This document shows positions 19,300 to 27,480 of a stretch of 64,000 nucleotides of DNA, piece by piece. The translations under genes and the position numbers were made by a program. The stretch spans positions 52,544 to 116,543 of the forward strand of contig NZ_JAGOGJ010000007.1 of assembly GCF_017996735.1 (NCBI RefSeq). The letters are read 5' to 3'. The notes under the pieces were generated by a model. It saw only the letters and a list, made by a program, of their open reading frames with translations. It did no database searches and was not told the DNA's origin. Each line of letters opens with the position of its first letter. Within the stretch, counting starts at the first letter, position 1. The DNA is from Niveispirillum sp. Its GTDB lineage: Bacteria > Pseudomonadota > Alphaproteobacteria > Azospirillales > Azospirillaceae.

Positions 19300-19667
19300 G
19301 CCGGCCTCCCTTCTTCTTGGTTCGGCCGCAGAGCGGCAAAGGCATCGGGTTCGAAAGCGGAAAGATAACCGGCGGCAAAGTCGGATGGTTCCATGCCGAT
19401 CGCCAGGGCCCAGCCCGCCAGCACACCATCGGGAAGGCGGCCGCGACCGCTTTCGATGGCGCTGACCAGCGTGGGGCTGGGCAGGCCCACGGCATCGGCC
19501 AGCGTCCGCGTGGTGTAGCCACGGTCCACCCGCTGCTGCCGGATGATACGCCCCCAGGCCGCCCGGCGCTCACGCAGGGCGGTCATCCGTTCACGCAGGG
19601 CATTGTCGGTCGCCTCGGGACGGGCGGCCTTCAATTGCGCAATCTGGATGGAGACGATTTCGCCCAT
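19296..19667 (-). CDS. XRE-type DNA-binding protein, second of a paralogous pair
   Basis: A 123-residue protein with a basic, helical N-terminal half and a helix-turn-helix (about 50-95: TTRTLADAVGLPSPTLVSAIESG). It shares GRGR-(L/I)-P, W-A-x-A-(L/I)-x-M-x-P and a trailing F/Y-rich segment with the XRE protein encoded immediately upstream, so the two are probably duplicates. The frame extends upstream to 19748, but that overlaps the previous gene; ATG 19667 is the first start after that gene's stop, although its ribosome binding site is weak. It probably binds DNA as part of this operon's control, or controls type I-secreted products; the target is unknown. Confidence 0.75.
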   Translation of the reverse strand: MGEIVSIQIAQLKAARPEATDNALRERMTALRERRAAWGRIIRQQRVDRGYTTRTLADAVGLPSPTLVSAIESGRGRLPDGVLAGWALAIGMEPSDFAAGYLSAFEPDAFAALRPNQEEGRPA

Positions 19668-19707
19668 GGCGACGGCTCTGACCTGCTGACGATAAAATGA
19701 AACCTGT

Positions 19708-20064
19708 TCAGACCACGCGGAACTTCGGCGTCGACTTTTCCCCGGCATTGGCCTGGGGGGCCGAGCCGGCGTCGCCGAACAGGATGGAATGGGTAATCGG
19801 ATCGTAGAACTGCATCAAGGTCCGCACGAACTCCGCCGGTTGCATCTGCAGCGCGTTCGCCCATGCCAGATAACTGTCCGGTGGGATGCGTCCGCGTCCC
19901 GCCTCGATCATCGACACCATCGTATAATATTCAAGGCCAACGGACTCGGCCAGCACACGCTGGGTCAGCCCGACCTCGGTCCGGCGGTTCTTCAGCCAAG
20001 CACCCGCCTGCCGGCGCAGTTCCTTGACCTCTTCACCGCCACCATGTTGAGGATGTGAGTACAT
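19708..20064 (-). CDS. XRE-type DNA-binding protein, first of a paralogous pair
   Basis: A 118-residue protein with a helix-turn-helix at about 20-75 (WLKNRRTEVGLTQRVLAESVG, then TMVSMIEAGRGR). The C-terminal tail is Ala/Gly/Lys-rich. Several starts are possible: TTG 20094, ATG 20076 and ATG 20064. ATG 20064 is chosen because GGGG lies 9 bases upstream. This start codon sits inside the palindrome at 20051-20066, which suggests autoregulation. It is the first gene of a four-gene minus-strand operon (XRE, XRE, acidic protein, CAP-repeat protein). TATAAA about 70 bases upstream could be a -10 element, with only a poor -35. Confidence 0.8.
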   Translation of the reverse strand: MYSHPQHGGGEEVKELRRQAGAWLKNRRTEVGLTQRVLAESVGLEYYTMVSMIEAGRGRIPPDSYLAWANALQMQPAEFVRTLMQFYDPITHSILFGDAGSAPQANAGEKSTPKFRVV

Positions 20065-20066
20065 CC
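20051..20066. promoter_or_regulatory. Palindrome overlapping the start codon of the first XRE gene
   Basis: GGATGT-GAGT-ACATCC has perfect 6-bp arms with a 4-base spacer, and it contains the ATG of the XRE gene. Position and symmetry suit an operator for a dimeric XRE repressor acting on its own gene. Confidence 0.45.
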
Positions 20067-20291
20067 GACACCCCATAAACGCTGTCTGGCCCAAACATAA
20101 GCGACTTTATAACAGATTACCACTTTTCTCTTACGCAGGCCGGGGCGGGGTGTCCTACGTCGGATTGCATACGATGAAATGCCAAAAAAATGGCCGAAAT
20201 AGGGTGATGCCGAACGCCTCTGCCTGTGCCATGGGCGGGTCGTTTGGGCGACTCCGGCGACTCCATCCTGACGCGGCGGCCGGGGCGCGGC

Positions 20292-20320
20292 TTGACCCTG
20301 GCGGGCCGCTTCTCTAACGT
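20292..20320 (+). promoter_or_regulatory. Possible sigma-70-type promoter of the polymerase-like gene
   Basis: TTGACC and TAACGT are separated by 17 bases and lie about 50-80 bases before the start of the next plus-strand gene. The -35 box is good and the -10 box matches the consensus at only three positions. Confidence 0.3.
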
Positions 20321-20371
20321 TGCGCGGCGCAGCGATGCGCATTCCCAGGATGGATCAGGGCCAGCGTGGGC

Positions 20372-21661
20372 ATGATGGACGCCTTCTACGACGCGCTGTT
20401 CGCGCTGAACCTTCTGTACAATTTTGCGCTGGAGCCGCTGTTCCTGCTGTTTTTCGCGCGCCTGCTGGGTGTCGCCTATCTCAATCCCTATTCCATCACG
20501 GTTTTTGCGCTGCTGCCGGTGCGCCTGCTGTGGCTGCTGGCAGGGCCGTCGGTGCATTTCACCGATGGGGTGCTGGACCAGACCTACCAATATCTGATCC
20601 TGCTGGAGAATCTGCATTTCACCCTGCGCACGGCGGTGGCGGGGCTGCTGGTCTTCTATCTCTCGCGCGACGATGTGCTGGGCCGCTTTGTCGACCGGTT
20701 CCATTTCCAGCCCCTGTCGGGGGAGCGGTTGCGGCTGTGTGCGCTGCTGTTCTTCGGGGTCTTCATCCTGGCTTTCGTGGTCACGGCCAGTTGGAGCTTC
20801 GGTCTGCTGAACTGGCTGATGAGCCCGCGCACGGGGTACCAGTTGCACCGGTCGGGGGCCGGGCCTTTCTATGCCATCGCGGTCTCGATGATCGCTGTGT
20901 CCTATATCCTGGCCCTGCTGGCGGCCAACAGCCAGAAGCGGATAATCGTCACCTGGCTGGTCTTCCTGCCCTTCGTCTTCCTGCTGGGGTCCAAGGGCTA
21001 TCTGGTGCTCTACACCGTGACGGCCTTTGCCTTCATGCTGATCTATGGCTTCAAAATCCGCATTTCCACCGTCGCGGCGGCCGGTCTGGTCATGTCCACG
21101 GCGGTGCTGCTGAATTTCGGGTCGGCCGATCTGGTCGATATCTTCTTGTATTTCGACTATTATTCGAACAGCGCTTATTTCGTGCGGGCCTACCAGAACG
21201 GCCTGACGGACCTGTTCTATGGTGAGATTTCATCGACGGAGATCATCGGGGCCGTGCCCCGCGCCCTCTGGCCCGGAAAGCCCTTCGTCTATGGCGCGAC
21301 GCTGCTGAACGAAATATTTTATCCCGGCATGGCGGCGGCCGGTCATACCCCGGCCTTTGGCGGCCCGATTCTGGCCTATGCCGATTTCGGCGTGGCGGGC
21401 GTGGTGCTGCACGGCCTGACCGACTGGTCCTATCTGGGCACGGTGATGATGGCCTTCATGCTGCTGACGCGCCTGCGCGACCGGGGCCCGGCCTTCGTGC
21501 GCACGCACCATTTCTACATCTTCCTGACCCTGATGATGCTGGCGCCGGGTTATCTGAACTTTTTCCAGTTTCCGCTGAACCTGGGCGTCATGCTTTTTGT
21601 CTCGGTCACCCTGACGGCCTGCGCCGTTTTTCCGCGGACACGCTTCATCCGTTTTGCCTGA
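20372..21661 (+). CDS. Polytopic membrane protein, O-antigen/oligosaccharide polymerase-like
   Basis: A protein of about 429 residues with roughly eleven hydrophobic helices. A large loop between late helices (about 255-330) contains FYGEISSTEIIGAVPRALWPGKP. This arrangement, with an R-x-x-W-P-x-K-P signature in the main outer loop, resembles Wzy-type or EpsG-like repeat-unit polymerases, which have low sequence identity. The start is uncertain: GTG 20366, ATG 20372 and ATG 20375 are all possible and no strong ribosome binding site decides. It stands alone, about 30 kb from the rhamnose and glycosyltransferase genes in this window. Polymerase activity is an inference from topology and this motif. 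Confidence 0.6.
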   Translation: MMDAFYDALFALNLLYNFALEPLFLLFFARLLGVAYLNPYSITVFALLPVRLLWLLAGPSVHFTDGVLDQTYQYLILLENLHFTLRTAVAGLLVFYLSRDDVLGRFVDRFHFQPLSGERLRLCALLFFGVFILAFVVTASWSFGLLNWLMSPRTGYQLHRSGAGPFYAIAVSMIAVSYILALLAANSQKRIIVTWLVFLPFVFLLGSKGYLVLYTVTAFAFMLIYGFKIRISTVAAAGLVMSTAVLLNFGSADLVDIFLYFDYYSNSAYFVRAYQNGLTDLFYGEISSTEIIGAVPRALWPGKPFVYGATLLNEIFYPGMAAAGHTPAFGGPILAYADFGVAGVVLHGLTDWSYLGTVMMAFMLLTRLRDRGPAFVRTHHFYIFLTLMMLAPGYLNFFQFPLNLGVMLFVSVTLTACAVFPRTRFIRFA

Positions 21662-21705
21662 AACCCGTTGCACGCGGAACGGTATCGCGACATATTTCTG
21701 TTGGA

Positions 21706-21860
21706 CTCATCCCAGCGGCACGAAATCATGACCGATGGTCAAGCTTTCGTGCGCCTCAATCGCCGGCGGGCGCATCCGCGCCCTTGGCTACGCGGCATGG
21801 GCCGCGCGGCGGCAGTCGCCGCCGTACCATCGGTCAGGAATTTTGACCGATGGTATCAGT
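21706..21860. repeat. Five-hairpin intergenic element, family B (copy 2)
   Basis: This is the best preserved copy. H1 is GCACGAAA/TTTCGTGC (21718-21752) with an inner TGACC-GAT-GGTCA. H2 is GGGCGC-ATCC-GCGCCC (21768-21783). H3 is CGCGGC-ATGG-GCCGCG (21791-21806). H4 is CGGCGGC-AGTC-GCCGCCG (21807-21824). H5 is a 12-bp perfect stem (21825-21855), followed by TCAG. The element lies between convergent genes. Copies are at 14205-14353 and, with different stems but the same loops and spacing, at 61550-61706. Confidence 0.85.
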
Positions 21861-21901
21861 CGCAGCCCTGTGGGCAACCGGCGTGACGGGTCGTTCCAGC
21901 C

Positions 21902-21933
21902 AAAAAAAAGCCGGCTGCGGGTAGCAGCCGGCT
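21902..21933 (-). terminator. Rho-independent terminator
   Basis: AGCCGGCTGC pairs perfectly with GCAGCCGGCT around the loop GGGTA (plus-strand reading), and on the minus strand the stem is followed by a run of eight Ts. It ends minus-strand transcription from the MFS gene or from the candidate small RNA. Confidence 0.85.
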
Positions 21934-21999
21934 AAGAGATGAAGGGAGCCTCATAAGGAGGTAAAGTCCCTGACAGTTGCCCTTATGCAACGGTCAAGT
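21902..21999 (-). ncRNA. Candidate trans-acting small RNA with anti-Shine-Dalgarno segment
   Basis: The predicted minus-strand transcript of about 100 bases starts just after the -10 box at 22006-22011. It contains hairpin GTTGC-ATAAGG-GCAAC (21976-21991), then ACCTCCTTATGAGG (complementary to ribosome binding sites), and ends in a textbook terminator with eight Ts. No open frame is apparent. The loop ATAAGG could also pair with CCTTAT in the anti-SD segment, which would give a switchable structure. The alternative is that the terminator simply ends the MFS gene at 22114 and the rest is its 3' untranslated region. Confidence 0.45.
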
Positions 22000-22005
22000 C
22001 ACTTT

Positions 22006-22034
22006 CTTATAACCCAACAGGACGGGCTTTGAAA
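22006..22034 (-). promoter_or_regulatory. Possible promoter of the candidate small RNA
   Basis: On the minus strand TTTCAA (22029-22034) and TATAAG (22006-22011) are exactly 17 bases apart. The -10 box is good and the -35 box is weak. The surrounding 100 bases are more AT-rich than the genes around them. Confidence 0.35.
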
Positions 22035-22113
22035 AGTGAAAAATGTGTCCGAATGGCTACACTAGCGAAAAATTCATAATTGGCCCTTGCGGCGGGCGCG
22101 ATGCTGCACTGCA

Positions 22114-23367
22114 TCAGGCGCTGGGGGGCGATCCGGGAAACCGGTCGACCTTGCGCAGGGCCGGGAACAGCACGCACCAGAGGGCCACGATGACCAACGT
22201 GCCCGCCCCGCCCACGATGACGGCCGGGCCGGCCCCCCACCAGGAGGCGGTGGCCCCGCTTTCGAACTCGCCCAACTGGTTGGAGGCACCGATGAACAGG
22301 CTGCTGACGGCGCTGACGCGGCCGCGCATGTCGTCGGGTGTTTCAAGCTGCACCAGCGACTGGCGGATGAAGACGCTGACCATGTCCACCGCCCCCATCA
22401 CCACCAGCGCCGCACCTGCGACCAGGGCCGAACTGGTCATGCCGAAAATGATGGTGCCCACGCCGAAGGCCGCCACGCAGAGATAGAGCACGCGCCCTAC
22501 CCGCCGCCGCACGGGCCACAAGGCCAGGCAAAGTCCCGTGACCAGCGCCCCGACGGAGGGCGCGGCCCGCAGCACGCCGGCCATGATGGGGCCGGCATCG
22601 AACTGGTCCTTGGCCAGCACGGGCAGCAGCGCCGTGGCCCCGCCCAGCAGCACCGCGAACAGGTCCAGCGAGATGGCGCCCAGCACGATGGGCTTTGACC
22701 AGATGAAGCGGAAGCCGGCGAACAGGGTTTCCAGGTTGACCTTCTTCACCGCCGCCGGCGTGGTACGCGGCGGCAGGCGGATCAGCGTGACCAGGATGAA
22801 GGCCACCACGAACAGCAGGGCGCAGATGGCGAAGACCCAATGGCCGATCACCCCGTACAAAAGGCCGCCCAGCGCCGGCCCCACGATGGAGGCCGCCTGC
22901 CAGGCCGAGGAGTTCAACGCCACGGCGCGCGGAAACAGCGCTGCCGGCACCAGATTGGGCACCAGGGAGGAGGCCGCCGGCATTTCGAAGGCGCGGGCGG
23001 TTCCCAGGATAGTGACGGCCACGAAGGCCGGCCACAGCGCCCTGGTATTATCATCCCAGAGCGCCAGCCAGAGCACCAGCATGGCCAGGATTTCCAGCCC
23101 CTGGCAGACATTGATCACGCGCCGCCGGTCGAACCGGTCGGCGACGTGACCCGTGATCAGGACCAGCAGGATCGAGGGCAGGAATTCTGCCAGCCCGATC
23201 AGGCCCAGCGCCATGGGGCTGCCGGAGACATCGTAGACACGCCAACCCGTGGCCACGATCTGCATCTGCAGCGCCAGGATCGCCGAGATTCGGGCGAACC
23301 AGTAAAGCCGGTAGGGGACAAAGGCGAAAGGGCTGGTCGGCTGGCCGACCGTGGTGGCTTCGGACAT
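22114..23367 (-). CDS. MFS exporter, EntS/MFS_3 type
   Basis: A 417-residue inner-membrane protein with about 12 helices. The first loop, ADRFDRRRVI, is the MFS signature between helices 2 and 3. FWARISAILALQMQIVATGW-like N-terminal residues and DMVSVFIRQSLVQLETPDDMRGRVSAV in the second half are typical of the MFS_3 branch, which includes the enterobactin exporter EntS and many uncharacterised exporters. ATG 23367 is chosen; the frame runs upstream to TTG 23391 with no better ribosome binding site. There is no siderophore or resistance gene next to it, so the substrate is unknown. It is convergent with the polymerase-like gene and downstream of the GH97 gene on the same strand. Confidence 0.82.
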   Translation of the reverse strand: MSEATTVGQPTSPFAFVPYRLYWFARISAILALQMQIVATGWRVYDVSGSPMALGLIGLAEFLPSILLVLITGHVADRFDRRRVINVCQGLEILAMLVLWLALWDDNTRALWPAFVAVTILGTARAFEMPAASSLVPNLVPAALFPRAVALNSSAWQAASIVGPALGGLLYGVIGHWVFAICALLFVVAFILVTLIRLPPRTTPAAVKKVNLETLFAGFRFIWSKPIVLGAISLDLFAVLLGGATALLPVLAKDQFDAGPIMAGVLRAAPSVGALVTGLCLALWPVRRRVGRVLYLCVAAFGVGTIIFGMTSSALVAGAALVVMGAVDMVSVFIRQSLVQLETPDDMRGRVSAVSSLFIGASNQLGEFESGATASWWGAGPAVIVGGAGTLVIVALWCVLFPALRKVDRFPGSPPSA

Positions 23368-23489
23368 GGCACCAGGGCACGTAACGGGCAATGGCGAAAC
23401 TATGCGCCGGGCAAATGGGGGGCGTTAAGGGCGGTTCCTGCAAGGCAGGGGCGCGCCGGGGTGGGAGAGGGCCGGATGGAAATGACGGG

Positions 23490-25460
23490 TCACGTGCCCG
23501 GCCGCAGGACCAGAACCGCCCCGCCGGCACCGGCCAGGGCCAGTTGTACATGGTCGGCGGCGGTCACCGTGCGGCTGCCGCGCGACAGGGCGGCGGGGCC
23601 GGGACCGTCGGACAGGATCTCGGCGGTGAAGCTTCCCCGGCCCAGGAAGGACAGGGGCAGGTCCAGGTCGCGCGCCTGTTCATTATTGATCACGCCGACA
23701 TACCAGATGTCGCCTTTGCGCCGGGCCAGGGCGATGCTTTCCCCGACCTCCCCCGCCACGAACCGCACCTCGTCCCACACGGTGGGGACGGCGCGGATGA
23801 AATCCAGCCCGTCCTGGCCTTCATAGGCGTCGGGACTGTCCGACACGCAGGTGAACGGGCTGTCATAGACGACAAAGAGCGCCAGGCCATGCGCCCGCGT
23901 GGTCTGCACCTCCGGCAGGGTGAAACGTGCCTGGAACGTTTCCGGCGTTGCATGGCGGAAACCGCCCGGCGTGTAATCCATGGGCCCCAGCAACAGGCGC
24001 GTATAGGCCAGCATGACATTGTGGGACGGCGTGATGCGGCTGGACCATTTGTTGTACTCGGCCCCCAGCACCCCTTCCTGCGTCAGATAGTTGGGATAGG
24101 TGCGGATCAGGCCCGTCGGGTGATAGGCGCCGTGCAGATCCACCAGCAGCTTGTGCCGGGCCGCCGTGGACAGCAGGCGATGGTAGAAATCCACCATCCA
24201 TTGATCGTCCCGGTCCATGAAATCGACCTTGATGCCCTTGATCCCCATGCGGGCGTAATGGGCCAGCACCTGCTCCATGCGCGGCTCCAGCACTTCCCAA
24301 TGCATCCAGAGCCACAGGCCGATGCCCTTTTTCCGGCCATGGTCGATCATGGCCGGAAGGTCGAGACCGGGCGTGACGCGCATCAGGTCGGCCCCATCCT
24401 TCACGGTGCCCTCGCCACCGGAATTCAGGTACCAGCCATCATCGACCAGCATATAGTCCAGGCCCTGGCTGGCCGCCTGGTCGATGAAGGCGGTGACGGT
24501 GGCGTCGTTGGCCTGGACCTTGTTCTGCGCATCCGGCGCGCGCCAGCCGTTCCACCAGTCCCAGGAGGCCTTGCCCGGCTTGATCCAGCCTGTGTCGGCA
24601 AAGGCGGGGTCGGGGTTCAGGGTGGTGATCAGGTTGCTTTCATTCAGCGCGCCGGGATGGCGGGCCAGCATGAGCACGCGCCAGGGGCTGAACGCCCCGT
24701 CCGCCGGCAGGAGGCGGCGCACCGCGATGCCTGGCTGATCGGGGCGCGGCGACAAGACGCTTTCCACGCCCAGACTGCCATCACCGGGGCGGGTCAGATA
24801 GAGGCCGGCATAATCGCGCAGGTCCGCCTCCGTGATGGCAAAGGCGGGGCCGGTGGGCGAGGTGCGGCAGACCAGCGGGGCATCGTAGCGATGGCTGGGG
24901 CGGATGCGGCTGGCGGCGACCGGATCGAACTCCCCTTCATGGGAGCTGCGGAAATGGCCCAGATTGAGGCCCCAGCAGGCATAGTCGCCGGCGAAACGGA
25001 AGCGGGTGCGTTCCTGTCGGATCACAAGTTCCGCCATTCCTGCCTGTGCCGGCACGCGGTAGCGCAGGGCCACGCCATCATCATAGGCGCGGATGATTAC
25101 GTCCAGCCGCCGGCCGGGCGCCGCTGTTTCCATCAGGCTGACGGTCACTTCGTTGAAATGGTCGCGGGCGGTGGAGACCTTGCCGGCCACAAGCCGATAA
25201 AGGCTGTCATGGCTGCGGGTCGCCGTGCCGGTGATGGTCAGCCCTTCCGCCAGGGCCTGCCGCTGTCCGGCCAGATCCAGCCCCAGAATCGACGGGGCGA
25301 GGATGGGCGTGCCGTCATAGGTGACGGCATAGGTAAGCCACCTTGCCGGGTCCTGATCGACATGCACGGCAACCTTGCCGTCCGGGGAGGTCAGGTCGAG
25401 CGCGGCGGCCGGCATGGCCAGCAGCAGCAAGGCCAGCGCCAGGGTGCGGAAGGGGGGCAT
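23490..25460 (-). CDS. Secreted GH97 alpha-galactosidase/alpha-glucosidase
   Basis: A 656-residue exported enzyme with signal peptide MPPFRTLALALLLLAMPAAA. It has the GH97 layout: N-terminal beta-sandwich (about 22-280), TIM barrel (about 290-560) and a short C-terminal beta domain. WDWWNGWRAP, YMLVDDGWY, GIKVDFMDRDDQ and LTQEGVLGAEYNKW are family segments. GH97 splits into inverting alpha-glucosidases and retaining alpha-galactosidases; an Asp in the KVDF strand (Asp413 here) is the nucleophile of the retaining type, so alpha-galactosidase is favoured. AGGAGG lies just upstream of the ATG. It is divergent from a GH35-like gene and shares a LacI-type operator candidate at 25564-25577. Confidence 0.9.
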   Translation of the reverse strand: MPPFRTLALALLLLAMPAAALDLTSPDGKVAVHVDQDPARWLTYAVTYDGTPILAPSILGLDLAGQRQALAEGLTITGTATRSHDSLYRLVAGKVSTARDHFNEVTVSLMETAAPGRRLDVIIRAYDDGVALRYRVPAQAGMAELVIRQERTRFRFAGDYACWGLNLGHFRSSHEGEFDPVAASRIRPSHRYDAPLVCRTSPTGPAFAITEADLRDYAGLYLTRPGDGSLGVESVLSPRPDQPGIAVRRLLPADGAFSPWRVLMLARHPGALNESNLITTLNPDPAFADTGWIKPGKASWDWWNGWRAPDAQNKVQANDATVTAFIDQAASQGLDYMLVDDGWYLNSGGEGTVKDGADLMRVTPGLDLPAMIDHGRKKGIGLWLWMHWEVLEPRMEQVLAHYARMGIKGIKVDFMDRDDQWMVDFYHRLLSTAARHKLLVDLHGAYHPTGLIRTYPNYLTQEGVLGAEYNKWSSRITPSHNVMLAYTRLLLGPMDYTPGGFRHATPETFQARFTLPEVQTTRAHGLALFVVYDSPFTCVSDSPDAYEGQDGLDFIRAVPTVWDEVRFVAGEVGESIALARRKGDIWYVGVINNEQARDLDLPLSFLGRGSFTAEILSDGPGPAALSRGSRTVTAADHVQLALAGAGGAVLVLRPGT

Positions 25461-25563
25461 GGTTTCCTCCTGCTATGTTTTTGGCCGGCTGCGGCGTCAC
25501 CAACGGATGTCGTGCCGACTGAATTGTCTTACTAATCATTTATGCACTCTTGTTCCGGGTAAT

Positions 25564-25577
25564 TGGTAGCGGTATCA
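25564..25577. promoter_or_regulatory. LacI-type operator candidate between divergent GH97 and GH35 genes
   Basis: TGGTAGCGGTATCA has a central CG and 10 of 14 positions in two-fold symmetry. It lies in the 234-base divergent region between the two glycosidase genes. The half-site ACCGCTACC in its reverse complement also occurs at 8799-8807, before the GPH symporter. Confidence 0.45.
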
Positions 25578-25694
25578 TCCGTTCATAACGAAATAAGGAC
25601 CGTCCCGCCGCCGGCGGATGAGGGTCCGGGGAGGCGTGCGGGATGGGATGCGGTGGTCTTCTGGCCACGATGCCGCCTGCCGGGAAGGCGATCG

Positions 25695-27341
25695 ATGCAG
25701 TTGCGCACTATCCGCGCCTATGCCGTTCTCGGCGGTCTGGTGGCTGGTCTCACCCTGCCGGGTGCGATCGGTGCCCATGCGGCGCCCGACGGTTCCCCGC
25801 CACTGCCGCCGCCGCGCATGGTGACGGAGAAGGGGCGCCATGCCCTGCTGGTTGATGGCCGGCCGTTCCTGATCCTGGGCGCGCAGGTCAATAATTCCAG
25901 CAATTATCACGCCGCCCTGCCGCTTGTCTGGCCGGCCGTGAAGCAGGTGGGGGCCAATACGGTTCAGGTGCCCATCGCCTGGGAACAGATCGAGCCGGTG
26001 GAAGGCCGGTTCGATTTCAGTTTTGTCGACCTGCTGCTGGAACAGGCCCGTGCCAACAAGGTGCGGCTGATCCCGCTCTGGTTTGCGACCTGGAAAAACA
26101 ACGGCCCCAACTATGCCCCCGGCTGGGTCAAGCTGAACAATGACCGGTTCCCGCGCGTGGTGGAGGCCAAAGGCATCATCCGCAATTCCCTGTCACCCCA
26201 TGGCAAGGAAACGCTGGCTGCCGACAGCAAGGCCTTCGCCGCCCTGATGCGCCATCTGAAACAGGTGGACACGCAGCGCACGGTCATCATGGTGCAGGTC
26301 CAGAACGAGGTCGGCACCTATGGCGCCATCCGCGACCATGGAAGCGAGGCGGAAAGGCTGTTCAACGGCCCTGTGCCGGCCGATCTGGTCAAGGCCATGA
26401 AAAAGAAGCCGGGGATCTGGCGGGACCTGTTCGGCAAGGATGCCGACGAGTTTTTCCATGCCTGGCATATCGGCCGCTTCGTGGACGCGGTGGCGGCGGC
26501 GGGCAAGCAGGAATATGACCTGCCCCTCTATGTGAATGCGGCCCTGCGCGACCCGTTCAAGGACCAGGACCCCTATACCTATTCCGCCGGCGGGCCGACC
26601 TGGAACGTGCTGGATATCTGGAAGGCGGCGGCCCCGAATATCGATGTCCTGGCGCCCGACATCTACATGGAACATCACGCGCCCTACATGAAGACGCTGG
26701 AACAGTATGGACGGCCCGACAATGCCCTGATGGTGGCGGAGATGGGCAGCAAGCCCGTCTATGCCCGCTATCTGTTTGCCGTGCTGGGGAAACAGGGCAT
26801 CGGGTTCAGCCCGTTCGGCCTGGATTATACGGGATATTCCAACGCCCCCCTGGGGGCGGCGACGGTGACGCCGGAAACGCTGGCGCCCTTTACCCTGGCC
26901 TACCGCACCGTCAGCCCCATCGCCGACCTGATCGCCGAGCGCAGCCTGAAGGGAAGGGTTTGGGGCGGCGCGGAGCCGGAGGCCGAGCATGCCCAGGAGA
27001 TCGCGCTGGGCGAGGCGCCGTGGAAGGCGGAGCTGTCCTATGGGCTGGGCCAGTTCGGCATGGAGAAGCCGCCCGGCAATGCCACGCCCATGGGCGGTGC
27101 CGTGGTGATCGAGATGGGCCAGGACGATTACCTGATCACCGGCATGCATGTGCGGGTGGATTTCATCAGCACGCGGGAGGGGCGCGGCCGCATTTACGAC
27201 CGGGTGGAGGAAGGGCGGCTGTTGGAGGGCGTCTGGGTCATGGACCGGGTCTGGAACGGTGACCAGACCGACTATGGCCTGAACCTGACCGACAGGGCGC
27301 AGGTATTGCGGGTGAAGCTGGGGACGTATCCGACGAGGTAA
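25695..27341 (+). CDS. Exported GH35-type beta-galactosidase (DUF5597-like C-terminus)
   Basis: A 548-residue protein with a signal peptide (about 1-27, ending AHAA). A TIM barrel begins with [19 protein letters not shown] and carries VQNEVGTYG, giving the likely acid/base Glu205, and MVAEMGSK with the likely nucleophile Glu349. The C-terminal part (about 400-548) matches the DUF5597-type domain that follows many bacterial GH35 barrels. ATG 25695 is chosen because it opens the signal peptide; the frame is open upstream only through the promoter region. It is shorter than eukaryotic GH35 enzymes. With GH97 and GH31 it suggests stepwise removal of galactose and xylose side chains, though the exact linkage is not readable. 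Confidence 0.85.
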   Translation: MQLRTIRAYAVLGGLVAGLTLPGAIGAHAAPDGSPPLPPPRMVTEKGRHALLVDGRPFLILGAQVNNSSNYHAALPLVWPAVKQVGANTVQVPIAWEQIEPVEGRFDFSFVDLLLEQARANKVRLIPLWFATWKNNGPNYAPGWVKLNNDRFPRVVEAKGIIRNSLSPHGKETLAADSKAFAALMRHLKQVDTQRTVIMVQVQNEVGTYGAIRDHGSEAERLFNGPVPADLVKAMKKKPGIWRDLFGKDADEFFHAWHIGRFVDAVAAAGKQEYDLPLYVNAALRDPFKDQDPYTYSAGGPTWNVLDIWKAAAPNIDVLAPDIYMEHHAPYMKTLEQYGRPDNALMVAEMGSKPVYARYLFAVLGKQGIGFSPFGLDYTGYSNAPLGAATVTPETLAPFTLAYRTVSPIADLIAERSLKGRVWGGAEPEAEHAQEIALGEAPWKAELSYGLGQFGMEKPPGNATPMGGAVVIEMGQDDYLITGMHVRVDFISTREGRGRIYDRVEEGRLLEGVWVMDRVWNGDQTDYGLNLTDRAQVLRVKLGTYPTR

Positions 27342-27370
27342 GGGCGGATTTGGGGGGCGGGCGTATTAAA

Positions 27371-27430
27371 CCCTCGCCCGCTTGGCGGGAGAGGGAGGGG
27401 CCCAAGCCGGAAGGCTTGGGAGGGTGAGGG
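27371..27430. repeat. Hairpin repeat, family A (copy 2, single unit)
   Basis: One unit reads CCCTCGCCCGC...GCGGGAGAGGG, then AGGGG, hairpin CCCAAGCC/GGCTTGGG, then AGGGTGAGGG. It is nearly identical to 44685-44743. It lies between the GH35 and GH31 genes, both on the plus strand. Unlike the other copies it has no inverted partner. Confidence 0.8.
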
Positions 27431-27480
27431 AACACCTTAACGACAAAGACATTGGCAGTTCGACAGGGGGAAAATAACGC

